DNA of 64,000 nt from Winogradskyella eximia (GCF_003386165.1 NZ_QRDV01000002.1:62001-126000); one strand, 5' to 3'; positions 1 to 8,210 are shown, counted from the first letter of the stretch. The notes: generated by a model from the sequence alone, not told the origin. A program made the numbers and translations.

Positions 1-1
1 A

Positions 2-247
2 GAAGAAAGCGCTTTTGAACATCCAGATGTGTATGACCGAGAATTGACGCAAGGAAGACTCATGGGTTTTGGAAGTTCTTCTTTAGACTTTCAATTGTTG
101 TTTTTTAGTAAGAATACCTTTGGAATAGGATCAGTGAAAAGTGATATAAGACGAATTATTGTTAAGAAGTTTGATGAAAATGATATCGTTATTGCGTTTC
201 CACAATTAGATGTTTATATCAAGCCAAATGAGCCTGCTTTTAAATAG
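2..247 (+). CDS. MscS family mechanosensitive channel, C-terminal fragment
   Basis: The reading frame is open through the left edge, so only the last ~81 residues of a longer protein are present. They resemble the cytoplasmic C-terminal alpha/beta domain of small-conductance mechanosensitive channels: the SSSLDFQLLFF stretch followed by SDIRRIIVKKF and then a basic helix ending in IAFPQLDVYIKP, which matches the usual 'I.FPQ.DV' ending of the family. The membrane pore domain lies outside the window. By family knowledge the protein would sit in the inner membrane and release solutes on hypo-osmotic shock. It is convergent with the exonuclease gene, 36 bp apart, and the gap shows no clear terminator hairpin. 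Confidence 0.8.
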   Translation, partial: EESAFEHPDVYDRELTQGRLMGFGSSSLDFQLLFFSKNTFGIGSVKSDIRRIIVKKFDENDIVIAFPQLDVYIKPNEPAFK

Positions 248-283
248 TTTAGTGTTTAGAGACATAAAGATTAAAACTCAAAA

Positions 284-1618
284 TTAGATCTCTAATAAAC
301 GCGTTCGTAATATCTTCTGAATATCTATACTGTTTTTCTGTGGAATGAGGAAAGCGTTTAAATCATCAATATGGCTGATTTGTTCTTCCTTATCAATAAA
401 TCCGTAGCCCAAATATTCACCACCTTTTATCATTACAAAGGCTTCCTCATTGCTGTGCCTGCCTTTTTCTCTCATAATAACATCTTCTTTTTGGTTAGAC
501 ATAGCGTGTATGGCTTCTAAGACTCTATTATTATAAGCTTCTGTAGATTCTTCATTCCTACAAACCCCTTTACAGTTTGTGATACTGTAATGCGAACACT
601 CAGAGACAGATTCTTGTAAATGACAATATTTTGGACATAAGTTGTATTGTGCACAAAGCTTTTCCATGTACGTACGCACATCTCTTACATTAAAAAACGT
701 AAGGATAGGATTTGGTGTCAGTCGTGCTTTATTACTAGCTAAATGTAGAATTCCATTTCGGTCTTCATAAGAAAAAATGGCAAAGGATTGAATGGTGCGC
801 TTGGCGACTTTATTATACACAGGAAAGTGGTGCTTTATAGCAGCATCTTCCATGAGTAATGCTATTAATTCACTTCCAGAGTTTTCAAAATCGATATCGC
901 GCGTTTCTCTTACCATATCTTGTGCCTTTTTAGTCTTGCTATAAAAATGACTAAGGACTCTTTTTTTAATGTTTATGGCTTTACCTACATAAATGACTGT
1001 TCCTTTTTTGTCCTTAAAATAATAGATACCAGCAGTATTTGGTAAAGATTCAAAACTTTCTTTAGGTAGGTTAGGAGGTAAGGTCGCTTCTTTAGAATTC
1101 TTGTTTAAGAATTCTTTAAATACTTCTGTCGCTTCTGGTTGTTGTAGTAATAACTCAAATAGAATGACTGTAGCTTGTACATCACCTCTGGCTCTGTGTC
1201 TATTCTGTAGATCTATATTAAGCGCATTACATAACTTTCCTAAACTGTAGGAACGATGGCCTGGTAATAGTTTTCTAGACAAACGCACTGTACATAGTTT
1301 CTTTCTAGTAAACTCTATGCCAATACGTTCAAATTCTCCGCTAATCACTTTGTAATCAAAGTTAACGTTGTGGGCTACAAATATGGTACCTTCTGTAATA
1401 TTAAGAATGTCTTGTGCTATATCTGCAAAACGTGGAGCATCAGCTACCATATCATCATCAATACCTGTAAGTGCTGTGATGTGCTGTGGAATGTAGGTTT
1501 CAGGATTTACCAATGATGTAAACTCATCAATTACGGTTTCACCATCGTATTTAAACACCGAAATTTCGGTCATACGATTGCTTTGTCCTGTAGTTTCAAC
1601 ATCAATAATAGTATACAT
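284..1618 (-). CDS. DnaQ-type 3'-5' exonuclease fused to GIY-YIG (UvrC-like) nuclease
   Basis: Two nuclease modules in one chain of 444 residues. Residues 1-165 form a DEDDh exonuclease: IIDVETTG at the start supplies the Exo I Asp and Glu, HNVNFD supplies Exo II, and HRARGD supplies the Exo III His and Asp. From about residue 195 there is a GIY-YIG nuclease domain (TAGIYYF, then VIYVGKAINIKKR), as in the N-terminal half of UvrC. A Cys-rich stretch (NLCPKYC, CSHYSITNCKGVC) follows. Hybrids of this kind are known from several bacterial phyla and are assigned to DNA repair. The start at 1618 puts the Met directly before YTIIDVETTG; the upstream in-frame Met at 1651 would add 11 unconserved residues. 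Monocistronic, reading toward the MscS fragment. Confidence 0.88.
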   Translation of the reverse strand: MYTIIDVETTGQSNRMTEISVFKYDGETVIDEFTSLVNPETYIPQHITALTGIDDDMVADAPRFADIAQDILNITEGTIFVAHNVNFDYKVISGEFERIGIEFTRKKLCTVRLSRKLLPGHRSYSLGKLCNALNIDLQNRHRARGDVQATVILFELLLQQPEATEVFKEFLNKNSKEATLPPNLPKESFESLPNTAGIYYFKDKKGTVIYVGKAINIKKRVLSHFYSKTKKAQDMVRETRDIDFENSGSELIALLMEDAAIKHHFPVYNKVAKRTIQSFAIFSYEDRNGILHLASNKARLTPNPILTFFNVRDVRTYMEKLCAQYNLCPKYCHLQESVSECSHYSITNCKGVCRNEESTEAYNNRVLEAIHAMSNQKEDVIMREKGRHSNEEAFVMIKGGEYLGYGFIDKEEQISHIDDLNAFLIPQKNSIDIQKILRTRLLEI

Positions 1619-1733
1619 CATGCTTGGTACTTGTACTTTTAGTACCCACAATTTACAATATGTATGTGAGAACTTTTATAGAACCAGCAAGATACAGACT
1701 TTTAGTGAAAATTTGAAATCAAGATACAATCAA

Positions 1734-2474
1734 CTATGCTTTTATCTTTATTGGTTTTAAACGAATAATACCAAAGGCATTAAGTAATTTTATAATTACA
1801 TAAGTCATATCTATTTCATACCATTTTACACCAAAATTAGCTCTGCTTGCAAACTTATGGTGGTTGTTATGGTAGCCTTCGCCCATCATTAGAAAATCGA
1901 AACGAAATAAGTTTTTACTCGTGTTTTTCATCTTAAAATTAACATAGCCATAAATATGACCAAACCAATTAATAATCACGCCATGAATAGGTGCCATTAA
2001 AAAGGTTATTGGCAGTAATAGCCATTGCCACCAAGCGGTTACAAAAAGTGCAAAGAACAACACATAGCTAGAAATCCATAAAAGTCTAGAAATACGAGAA
2101 CTTGCAAAAGTATCGAAGCTTTTCCATTGTGGGACATTTTTGGTAAAGCGTTCATCTACTGCAATACGTTGTTTGTTTATATCTTGATATATGGTTTTTG
2201 TTTTCCACATCATAGCAAAAAGATTGGCATCATAAGATGGAGAATGCGGATCTTTTTCGGTGTCTGTATAAGCATGATGCATACGATGCATCACTCCGTA
2301 ACCATAAGCACTTAAATAACTAGAACCTTGAAAAATCCATGTTAAAATAAAGGTGATACGTTCCATGGTTTTGGACATTGTAAACACTTGGTGTGCTGCG
2401 TAGCGATGCAAAAAGAACGACTGAAAGAATAAGCCTCCATACCAAAGTACCACTACAAAAATAACTATTGTCAT
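1734..2474 (-). CDS. Membrane acyl-CoA (fatty acid) desaturase
   Basis: A hydrophobic 246-residue protein with the three histidine boxes of stearoyl-CoA-desaturase-like di-iron enzymes: HRYAAH at residues 23-28, HRMHH at 63-67 and HNNHH at 202-206. Hydrophobic spans flank the boxes. It is slightly short at the N-terminus compared with the usual family length, but no upstream in-frame extension is supported because a promoter-like box lies only 13 bp before the ATG. It would introduce a double bond into membrane acyl chains using O2. The gene lies 64 bp downstream of a Crp-like regulator on the same strand, which makes that regulator a reasonable candidate controller. No frameshift is seen. 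Confidence 0.9.
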   Translation of the reverse strand: MTIVIFVVVLWYGGLFFQSFFLHRYAAHQVFTMSKTMERITFILTWIFQGSSYLSAYGYGVMHRMHHAYTDTEKDPHSPSYDANLFAMMWKTKTIYQDINKQRIAVDERFTKNVPQWKSFDTFASSRISRLLWISSYVLFFALFVTAWWQWLLLPITFLMAPIHGVIINWFGHIYGYVNFKMKNTSKNLFRFDFLMMGEGYHNNHHKFASRANFGVKWYEIDMTYVIIKLLNAFGIIRLKPIKIKA

Positions 2475-2486
2475 AATGTTTTTTTA

Positions 2487-2517
2487 CAAAGATAAATTGA
2501 TAAGAAGCACCAAACAA
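2487..2517 (-). promoter_or_regulatory. Candidate promoter of the desaturase gene
   Basis: On the minus strand TATCTTTG (2487-2494) fits the Bacteroidota -7 consensus TAnnTTTG. A TTG at 2515-2517 lies 20 bp upstream, the expected position of the -33 element. The ATG is 13 bp downstream, so the leader would be very short. Confidence 0.5.
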
Positions 2518-2538
2518 TGAACCTAAATCAATAAAACA

Positions 2539-3111
2539 CTATACCAATCGTTTGCGAATTCGGCTTAACGCTTGTGGTGTTACACCAATATATGAGCTTA
2601 CATATTTTAAAGGAATGACTTTTAAGACTTCAGGTCGTTCTTTAAATAACTTAATGTAACGTTCTTCTGCTGTGAGGTTTAGTAGGTTTTGTTCGCGCTT
2701 AGACTTTATTAAAAACAGACGTTCTGCTGTTAGCCTACCAATAAGATTTCCAATCTGTGTGGTATTATAAACGTCTTGTAGATCGTTATAGTTAATACTT
2801 AAAATGGTTGTTTCTGTTAATGCTTGTAACTCATATGCAGATGGCTGTTGGGTTAAAAACGAATCGTAAGCACTGATAAATTGGTCTTTAAAGCTAAAAC
2901 CAAATGTAATTTCTTTTTCAGGATTATCTTTAGGAATAAACAAACGTACCACACCAGACTCTATAAAAGAGATGTGTTTTTCAATATCGTTACGTTTTAA
3001 AAAGATTGTTTTTTTAGGAATAACACGTCGTTCTAATTTAGACATAAAGTATTCCCAATCCGCATCAGATAATGTCGCAATTTGCTCTATATAAGCTTTA
3101 ATTTGATCCAC
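2539..3111 (-). CDS. Crp/Fnr family transcriptional regulator
   Basis: 190 residues: a cyclic-nucleotide-binding-fold N-terminus (residues ~25-115, with the beta-roll section HISFIESGVVRLFIPKD) and a short C-terminal helix-turn-helix (SSYIGVTPQALSRIRKRL). This is the usual form of the small Crp-like regulators that are abundant in Flavobacteriia; the motif that contacts cAMP in E. coli Crp is not obvious, so the ligand cannot be stated. The start at 3111 gives the typical length. The gene is divergent from csbD across 213 bp and upstream of the desaturase on the same strand. Either neighbour may be a target, but no half-site palindrome was convincing. Confidence 0.85.
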   Translation of the reverse strand: MDQIKAYIEQIATLSDADWEYFMSKLERRVIPKKTIFLKRNDIEKHISFIESGVVRLFIPKDNPEKEITFGFSFKDQFISAYDSFLTQQPSAYELQALTETTILSINYNDLQDVYNTTQIGNLIGRLTAERLFLIKSKREQNLLNLTAEERYIKLFKERPEVLKVIPLKYVSSYIGVTPQALSRIRKRLV

Positions 3112-3324
3112 AAGTTTTGCATGTAATTATTGAAATGTAAAGATACATATTCTTCATTTCTTCACTAATATTTTAAGCAATACCAGCAGACTTATTACAT
3201 ATCTTTTTATTCGTGTTTGCATTAATATCTTAATGAATAGCGTTAAATAGTCCTTAGGATTTCAAGTAACTTTATGGTAGTAAATCATAGCGGTTTACGT
3301 TGATAACTTAAAACTATAGAAATT

Positions 3325-3525
3325 ATGTCTAAACCATGGCAAGATAAAGCAAAAGGCAATTGGAATATTGCAAAAGGAAAATTGAAACAAAAATGGGGAG
3401 AACTTACTGATGATGATTTGGATTACCGTGAAGGTAAAGAAGATGAAGTCTTAGGAAGAATTCAGAAACGCACTGGCGAAACAAAAGAAAGCGTTAATGC
3501 GTTTTTGAATGATTTAAAGTTTTAG
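3325..3525 (+). CDS. csbD: CsbD family stress protein
   Basis: A small, highly charged 66-residue protein with the CsbD signature: a WNIAKGKLKQKWGELTDDDL core followed by an EGKEDEVLGRIQKRTG segment. Family members are general-stress-induced (a SigB target in Bacillus) and form a small helical fold; the molecular role is unknown. A TAACTTTA box at 3267-3274 could be its -7 element. A strong terminator follows 28 bp after the stop, so it is transcribed alone. It sits at the head of a group of stress-type genes (HPF-like, eRF1-like, PNPOx-like). Confidence 0.9.
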   Translation: MSKPWQDKAKGNWNIAKGKLKQKWGELTDDDLDYREGKEDEVLGRIQKRTGETKESVNAFLNDLKF

Positions 3526-3553
3526 GCTCATATATTTGATTGATTATGTTGAG

Positions 3554-3578
3554 AATCCCGCAATTGCGGGATTTTTTT
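3554..3578 (+). terminator. Rho-independent terminator after csbD
   Basis: AATCCCGCAATTGCGGGATT is a perfect inverted repeat followed by a T run. The stem is GC-rich against an AT-rich background. It may also act for the convergent isomerase gene. Confidence 0.9.
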
Positions 3579-3602
3579 ATGCTGATTACAGATCTATTCG
3601 TA

Positions 3603-4568
3603 TTAAGCATTTTTCCATGTATCTTTTATAAACTGCAGATCTTTTTTCATATAATTAAACACTTCTTTTTTATCCATTGTGAGTTTGGAACGGCCTTTTT
3701 CGGCACCACCTAAATCGTATTCAAGATGCAATGACACAGGTACATTAATTTTATAAGTTTTAAGTAGCGAAAAATAACGTTTAAAATCGACCATGCCTTC
3801 ACCAAGTGGTACATTAATAGGTTGCCATTTGCCGTCTTTAATTCCCCATTTAAAATCTTTTATCACAATAGAATTAATAAACGGTTTTATGCGTTGTAAA
3901 CCGAGTTCCCAACTGCCACCTCCTTCAACCACTGCATGTCTAATGTCGTATTGGCAACCTAAAAATTGACCTTTTGTAGCTTCTAAAATGGGTAGTAAAT
4001 CCCAAACAGGAGCACCAACATGTTTACCCGAATGGTTTTGATAACCACCAATAAGTCTGAGGTCCTTGTTTAGTAATTCTAGTTGCTCAGCTTGTTTGGC
4101 AAACTGTTTCTGACTTTCTACTATAGATTGGGTTTCTGGATATTTTAACCAATCGGTTCGGTAGTGTGTAAAGCCTAATTGGCTTGCGGTTTTTAAAACG
4201 TTAACATTATTAATATCATTAACATCCCATACGTTGGTAGACATTAGTTTTGGTTGAAGTCCATGGCTTTTCATAGCTTCTACAGCAATAGGTAAGTCTT
4301 GTTCAACGTTTTCTGGTAGTACGTGCCCTTTTCTTCTAACGGTAAGGTCTAAGCCGTTAAAACCTAATTCGGCTGCAACATCAGACATGTTGTTATAATT
4401 AAGAAACTGTAAGTGTTTTGAGAACAGATGCACGTTGAGTCCTTTTTCTGGCGTAGAACCTGTTGTTTGTAATCCATTTTGAAAAGAGAGTAGTGGCAGT
4501 GCTGCCAAACCTAGCGCTGATAATTTGGTGAAATCTCGTCGTGAATAGGTGTTGGAAGGCTTAGTCAT
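3603..4568 (-). CDS. Exported sugar phosphate isomerase/epimerase-like TIM-barrel protein (Tat signal)
   Basis: 321 residues starting with a twin-arginine signal (YSRRDFTKLSALGLAALPLL), so the protein is exported folded. The remainder resembles the xylose-isomerase-like TIM barrel (AP endonuclease 2 superfamily): GFNGLDLTVR at the first strand, HSGKHVG, GCQYDIRHAVVEGG with metal-ligand-type Asp and His, and SLHLEYDLGG with a late Glu. Related Tat-exported proteins are common in Bacteroidota, usually tied to sugar metabolism, but the substrate cannot be read from sequence. It stands alone, convergent with csbD across a terminator; a TACCTTTA box 25 bp upstream (4593-4600, minus strand) may be its -7 element. 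Confidence 0.85.
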   Translation of the reverse strand: MTKPSNTYSRRDFTKLSALGLAALPLLSFQNGLQTTGSTPEKGLNVHLFSKHLQFLNYNNMSDVAAELGFNGLDLTVRRKGHVLPENVEQDLPIAVEAMKSHGLQPKLMSTNVWDVNDINNVNVLKTASQLGFTHYRTDWLKYPETQSIVESQKQFAKQAEQLELLNKDLRLIGGYQNHSGKHVGAPVWDLLPILEATKGQFLGCQYDIRHAVVEGGGSWELGLQRIKPFINSIVIKDFKWGIKDGKWQPINVPLGEGMVDFKRYFSLLKTYKINVPVSLHLEYDLGGAEKGRSKLTMDKKEVFNYMKKDLQFIKDTWKNA

Positions 4569-4780
4569 CTTGTTGTGTGTTAGTTGTCGAATTAAAGGTA
4601 GCCATTTTTATCTTCATTTGGAATTTGGAGGTCTTATTTTCTAGGCGATCATTTAGTTTTTCTAATAGTTCTCTCTATTGTTTTTAGAGCACCTTTTAAC
4701 AAAGACTTAACCTTGTTTTATCGTGCATTCGCAATCAATTGGTTACCTTATAAATAATTAAAAATCAGTAAAATAGAACA

Positions 4781-4915
4781 ATGAGCGATAACAGAAAATT
4801 TAAAACAAAAGTAACTCAAACAAATCCTACGAATCCAACAGGTGGAACCGATATTAAGAATAGGAAATTTAATATCGATAAAAAATCTATTGATGAAAAC
4901 CAAAGTAGAAGTTAA
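4781..4915 (+). CDS. Small hydrophilic protein, unknown (44 aa)
   Basis: An ATG-initiated 44-codon frame beginning MSDNRKFKTKVTQ, rich in Asn, Lys, Thr and Asp and without Cys or hydrophobic runs, so probably disordered. It contains an internal echo (NRKFKTK near the start, NRKFNIDKK later). It lies 33 bp upstream of the HPF-like gene on the same strand and could be the first gene of that unit. No function is recognised; coding status rests on the clean start, stop and spacing only. Confidence 0.45.
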   Translation: MSDNRKFKTKVTQTNPTNPTGGTDIKNRKFNIDKKSIDENQSRS

Positions 4916-4948
4916 AAATTTAACCATTATTATTTAAATAATACCATT

Positions 4949-5263
4949 ATGAAAATTCAATTTAATACCGATAAATCAATAAGTGGAAATGAGAAAAATC
5001 AGGACTATTTTACAGCCATGATCTCAGAAGCCCTAACAAATTATGAAGACCATATTACAAGAGTAGAGGTTCATCTTTCGGATGAAAATGGAAATAAGGA
5101 AGGCGTTAAGGATATGCGATGTTTGCTTGAAGCTAGAATTGAAGGCAAACAACCTATAGCTGTATCATGTCAAGATAATACCGTTGAACTTGCCGTATCA
5201 GGTGCCATAGATAAACTCAGCGCTTCGTTAGAAACCATTTTCGGACGATTACAAAATCATTAA
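4949..5263 (+). CDS. HPF/RaiA-like ribosome-associated protein
   Basis: 104 residues of the sigma-54-modulation/S30AE fold: an N-terminal strand MKIQFNTDKSI, helix with EALTNYEDHITRVEVHLSDENG, then CLLEARIEGKQPIAVSCQ and a C-terminal helix AVSGAIDKLSASLETIFGRL. Members bind the decoding region of the 30S subunit and inactivate or dimerise ribosomes in stationary phase. This is a short form without the C-terminal dimerisation domain of long HPF. The sequence deviates from canonical HPF (it starts with a longer loop SISGNEKNQDY), so it is probably a second, stress-type paralogue. The next gene begins 15 bp downstream, so the two are very likely cotranscribed. Confidence 0.8.
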   Translation: MKIQFNTDKSISGNEKNQDYFTAMISEALTNYEDHITRVEVHLSDENGNKEGVKDMRCLLEARIEGKQPIAVSCQDNTVELAVSGAIDKLSASLETIFGRLQNH

Positions 5264-5278
5264 AACACATTTCATATA

Positions 5279-5656
5279 ATGAATACACAAAAAAAATTAG
5301 GGATATGGATGGATCATTCAACCGCAAATTTGATTGATTTAACCTCTAAGAAGAATAGTTACGTTATCGCATCCAAATTTACTTTCGATACAAAAGAAGA
5401 TGCATTAAATAGAAGTGAAAGCCTTATGCATAACAAAAGGCAGCAAATGCAAGGTGATTATTACAAAGACATTGCAGCTGTTATTTTAAAATATAATAAG
5501 GTGCTTTTATTTGGACCAACACATGCAAAAACAGAACTGCATAATTACTTAAATACCGATTTACATTTTAAGGATATTACTATTAAAGTAGAATCGGCAG
5601 ATAAGATGACAAATAATGAGAAAGTTGCTTTTGTAGAAAACTATTTTAACAAGTAA
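5279..5656 (+). CDS. Conserved hypothetical, possible single-domain eRF1/Pelota-like (baeRF) protein
   Basis: 125 residues. The start KKLGIWMDHSTANLIDL looks like the nucleotide/RNase-H-type first strand of eRF1 domain 2 and of bacterial baeRF proteins. The middle has DYYKDIAAVILKYNKVLLFG, then GPTHAKTELHNYL, which resembles the 'GPG..K..f..yl' region of that domain, then a SADKMTNNEKVAFVENYF tail. True release factors have three domains, so if related this is only one domain and lacks any GGQ-type tip. It follows the HPF-like gene by 15 bp, which suggests a ribosome-linked role. The family assignment is inference from pattern resemblance; a plain hypothetical protein remains possible. Confidence 0.5.
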   Translation: MNTQKKLGIWMDHSTANLIDLTSKKNSYVIASKFTFDTKEDALNRSESLMHNKRQQMQGDYYKDIAAVILKYNKVLLFGPTHAKTELHNYLNTDLHFKDITIKVESADKMTNNEKVAFVENYFNK

Positions 5657-5698
5657 TTGTTAGGGTATTAATTACGTAAGTGATTGCAAACAAGGCAT

Positions 5699-5744
5699 AA
5701 GCACCTGTTCTATAGTGCACAAATGTGTTGTGGAATAGGTGCTT
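5699..5744 (+). other. Hairpin downstream of the HPF/eRF1-like pair
   Basis: AAGCACCTGTTC pairs with the segment ending GGAATAGGTGCTT. The stem is about a dozen pairs with a ~20-nt loop. No clean T run follows on either strand, so it may be a processing or weak termination structure. Confidence 0.45.
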
Positions 5745-5872
5745 TAAAAGCCTTAAATATTACAGCTATAGCAAAAAAAACAGTGTTGTTAATGGCTTAT
5801 TAAAGAGAGTTGACCTTAGTCAGTACAAAGGTCTTAACACTGTATTACTTTTAAAACTAAATAAGAGAAATT

Positions 5873-6322
5873 ATGATCAATAACTTAAATACTACAGAAA
5901 AAGCCATAATACTTCATACTAATTATATTGGTGATTTAGGCTATTTAAATCATAATGAACCATCAATTGCACCAATTACCTATTTCTATAATGAAGACGA
6001 AAATAATATTACGTGTCATTTAAGTAATATGCATAAAATAAAAGCTTTACGAGAAAACCATAACGTGTCTTTATGTGTCTCTGCGATTAACTCCATTAAT
6101 GACTGGAAATCGGTTTTAGTGCATGGCACTTTTAAAGAACACACAGGCAGTGGAGCTAAATCAATACTCCACAATATGTATTTAGGCGTTCAGAAACTTA
6201 TGAGAAATAAGAATGAAAGCAGATTAGACTTTATCAACCAGTTTTCTAGTAAGGTGAATGATAACGATATTCCCATCATATTTACAATTGAAATTGATGC
6301 TATTACAGGTACACAAAATTGA
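5873..6322 (+). CDS. Pyridoxamine 5'-phosphate oxidase family flavin-binding protein
   Basis: 149 residues with the split-barrel pattern of the PNPOx/FMN-binding family: GDLGYLNHNEPSIAPITYFY, LSNMHKIKALRENHNVSLCV and DWKSVLVHGTFKE are the three segments typical of the 'general stress' and 5-nitroimidazole-reductase-like branch. These proteins bind FMN or F420-like cofactors and often act in redox stress. The substrate is unknown. The gene is 216 bp downstream of the eRF1-like gene with a hairpin between, so it is probably a separate transcript within the same stress neighbourhood. Confidence 0.8.
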   Translation: MINNLNTTEKAIILHTNYIGDLGYLNHNEPSIAPITYFYNEDENNITCHLSNMHKIKALRENHNVSLCVSAINSINDWKSVLVHGTFKEHTGSGAKSILHNMYLGVQKLMRNKNESRLDFINQFSSKVNDNDIPIIFTIEIDAITGTQN

Positions 6323-6516
6323 TAGTTATAGTCTGTAGAACTCAATAATTGCGTTTATTTTAGCTCCATACTGTCATTAGAAAATTTGCACTTATGGGAT
6401 ATGCTGTAGCCAATACAACCAAAACGGATTACCTATGTAAGCGCATAACTTAAGATGTGCTCTTTATTATCTTTTTACTAATTGTAGGAATTTACCATAG
6501 CTCACCCGAAGCATAC

Positions 6517-6558
6517 CCGAAGGAGAGCCGAAGGAGAGCCGAAGGAGAGCTGAAGGAT
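6517..6558. repeat. 11-bp tandem repeat
   Basis: Unit CCGAAGGAGAG occurs three times perfectly (6517-6527, 6528-6538, 6539-6549) with a fourth decayed unit to 6558. It lies in the 282 bp gap between the PNPOx-like gene and the nucleotidase and is not in a plausible coding frame. Confidence 0.85.
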
Positions 6559-6604
6559 CTCTGGTTGAGACCCGAATAAGCACTTTTATATCTATTATCC
6601 GTTT

Positions 6605-7126
6605 TTACAACAAGCGCTCTGCTATGTCTAACCAGTTAGATACTCTTGTGTAGCCTGTGTCATTTACGTTATGAGGCGAATTGTAAAGCAAAGTATCTCC
6701 TTCAAATTTTTCTAAGTTGTAGGTTCTGTCGTCTATTAATAAATCTCCGTTTAAAATAAACTTATCTCCGCACATTATACGATGTTGCCAAGTTACAAAG
6801 GGCATGTGCTCGTCTAACCATTCGCTTTTTTCTAATAAGGAATTAGGAAACTGTGTGGCTGCCGTTGCAATGTACACTTCATGTTTGTTGTACAAGGCTT
6901 CCATAACTTGTATGGCATCTTTAAACGGTTTTAGGTTTCTGAAAAACCCTGGCTGTAAGGCGTGATCTTTTATGCTTTTCTGGTGAATCTTTGGAACGTT
7001 ATTCCATATTTCACCTGAGGTGATTTGGTTGATACTTAAGTCTTGTTGATGCTCTTTATTATATAATTCTATGTGCTTACCGTAAGTGTCGGCTAACACA
7101 TCGTCCATGTCTACAAATATTGTCAT
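6605..7126 (-). CDS. 5'(3')-deoxyribonucleotidase-like HAD phosphatase
   Basis: 173 residues. The N-terminal IFVDMDDVLADTYG carries the HAD nucleophile motif DxDxxLA, YIATAATQFPNS gives the second-motif Thr/Ser position, and GDLLIDDRTYNLEKF supplies the acidic fourth motif. Length and the 'GFFRNLKPFKDAIQVMEAL' segment match the NT5C family, which removes phosphate from deoxyribonucleoside monophosphates and so helps balance dNTP pools. It is transcribed alone, divergent from the next gene. Substrate preference cannot be fixed from sequence. Confidence 0.85.
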   Translation of the reverse strand: MTIFVDMDDVLADTYGKHIELYNKEHQQDLSINQITSGEIWNNVPKIHQKSIKDHALQPGFFRNLKPFKDAIQVMEALYNKHEVYIATAATQFPNSLLEKSEWLDEHMPFVTWQHRIMCGDKFILNGDLLIDDRTYNLEKFEGDTLLYNSPHNVNDTGYTRVSNWLDIAERLL

Positions 7127-7214
7127 TGGGTTGTTTTTTTGCGAAGTTCTTGATTATGGATTGAAATGCCAAGACGAGGTGGTTTATTTAATATTTATTT
7201 AATGTTTTTGTTGA

Positions 7215-7247
7215 TTTGTGGCGTTTATTGTTTTTATCGTAGCTTTA
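7215..7247 (+). promoter_or_regulatory. Candidate promoter of the secreted unknown at 7268
   Basis: TTTG (7215-7218), a 21-bp spacer and TAGCTTTA (7240-7247) fit the -33/-7 layout of Bacteroidota promoters, with A for G at the last -7 position. The ATG is 20 bp further on. Confidence 0.4.
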
Positions 7248-7267
7248 AATTCTAAAGCTAGCTATCA

Positions 7268-7915
7268 ATGAATTTATTAAAATATGTAATTATCCTTAGT
7301 CTGTTTGCTTTTCAAACAGCACCTTCCCAAACCTTTGTAGATGATGTAGAAAGAGTAGCAATTGTTGTTATAGATTATTGTGTAGATGAAAATGGTAAAC
7401 AATATAATATTAAAATTAACCAAGAGAAAAGTACTTATAAGCACGATGGCTGGCAACAAGGTTGTTTAGAGCATTTTAATAATGGTGTATTGCGCGACCC
7501 AATGAATATGGTGAATAAGTGTTGGCAATCGGTTTATTATTTTGTGAACTCTAAGTATAAAACTTATGAGCTACCGAAAGCTGAACGTGAAAAATGTAAA
7601 GACCTTCATCGTGGTACTTTTAAATATGAAAGTCCTGCTTATAGTGAAACAAAGATTAAAAGACGCAAAAGAAAACAAATAGAAAAAGGTGGTTATGGTG
7701 GTAAACAAATTTATAATATAGAATGGCTCGATGACCATATTTATACTTTAGAAACTGTTAAAATGTCTTTAGCCAAAGATAAAATTAAGGAAGGAGATAT
7801 TATTACTGTTGAGATTATTGAATTATTGGATGAAGACACTTATTTGTATAAGGCTTATTCTAAAGATGAAGAAACTGATAACAATGTGGTTTATGGATTG
7901 ATAAGTAGGGTTTAA
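7268..7915 (+). CDS. Secreted protein of unknown function
   Basis: 215 residues with a signal peptide (LLKYVIILSLFAFQTAPS, probable cleavage before QTFVDD). The mature part begins with VERVAIVVIDYCVDENGKQY, which recalls the 'DFCVDENGK' strand of TonB-C-like or gluzincin-linked secreted proteins, and later has a very basic patch KIKRRKRKQIEKGGYGGKQ. Four to five Cys residues (YCVDE, GCLEH, KCWQ, KCKD) could form disulfides. No enzyme motif is visible. The gene is flanked by a promoter-like element and by a long repeat-bearing intergenic region, so it is probably monocistronic. Confidence 0.75.
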   Translation: MNLLKYVIILSLFAFQTAPSQTFVDDVERVAIVVIDYCVDENGKQYNIKINQEKSTYKHDGWQQGCLEHFNNGVLRDPMNMVNKCWQSVYYFVNSKYKTYELPKAEREKCKDLHRGTFKYESPAYSETKIKRRKRKQIEKGGYGGKQIYNIEWLDDHIYTLETVKMSLAKDKIKEGDIITVEIIELLDEDTYLYKAYSKDEETDNNVVYGLISRV

Positions 7916-8000
7916 ATTTTAGTATGTAGTCTTGTTTTCTGAACATTAATGCAAAAAAAATGAATACTAAAACTGAGGTTTAAAAAATGTGTAATATTCT

Positions 8001-8210
8001 ATATGTTCATTTTGTCTTGACACAAAACGAACCAAAAAGTCAAAACGATTTGTTAGGAAATCGCTGAAGCGCCATTCGCCAATACATTAATAATTTGAGG
8101 TTTTTATATAACTAATATTTTCAATACTTGATAGGATAAATTAACTTTATTTTTAGCTCATTATTTCTGAAAATCGTTGCTTCCGACGCTGTCGGAATTT
8201 GGGTGTTGAT
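8001..8210 (+). repeat. ~210-bp non-coding repeat, copy A
   Basis: First of three related intergenic copies (others start near 9838 and 10746). It begins TGTTCATTTTGTCTTGACAC, passes a TTGAC...GTCAA inverted pair and a CGCTGAAGCG mini-hairpin, and ends in the perfect palindrome TTCCGACGCTGTCGGAA (8181-8197). It fills most of the 588 bp gap between the secreted unknown and the Old Yellow Enzyme gene. No frame through it is coding. Confidence 0.85.
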
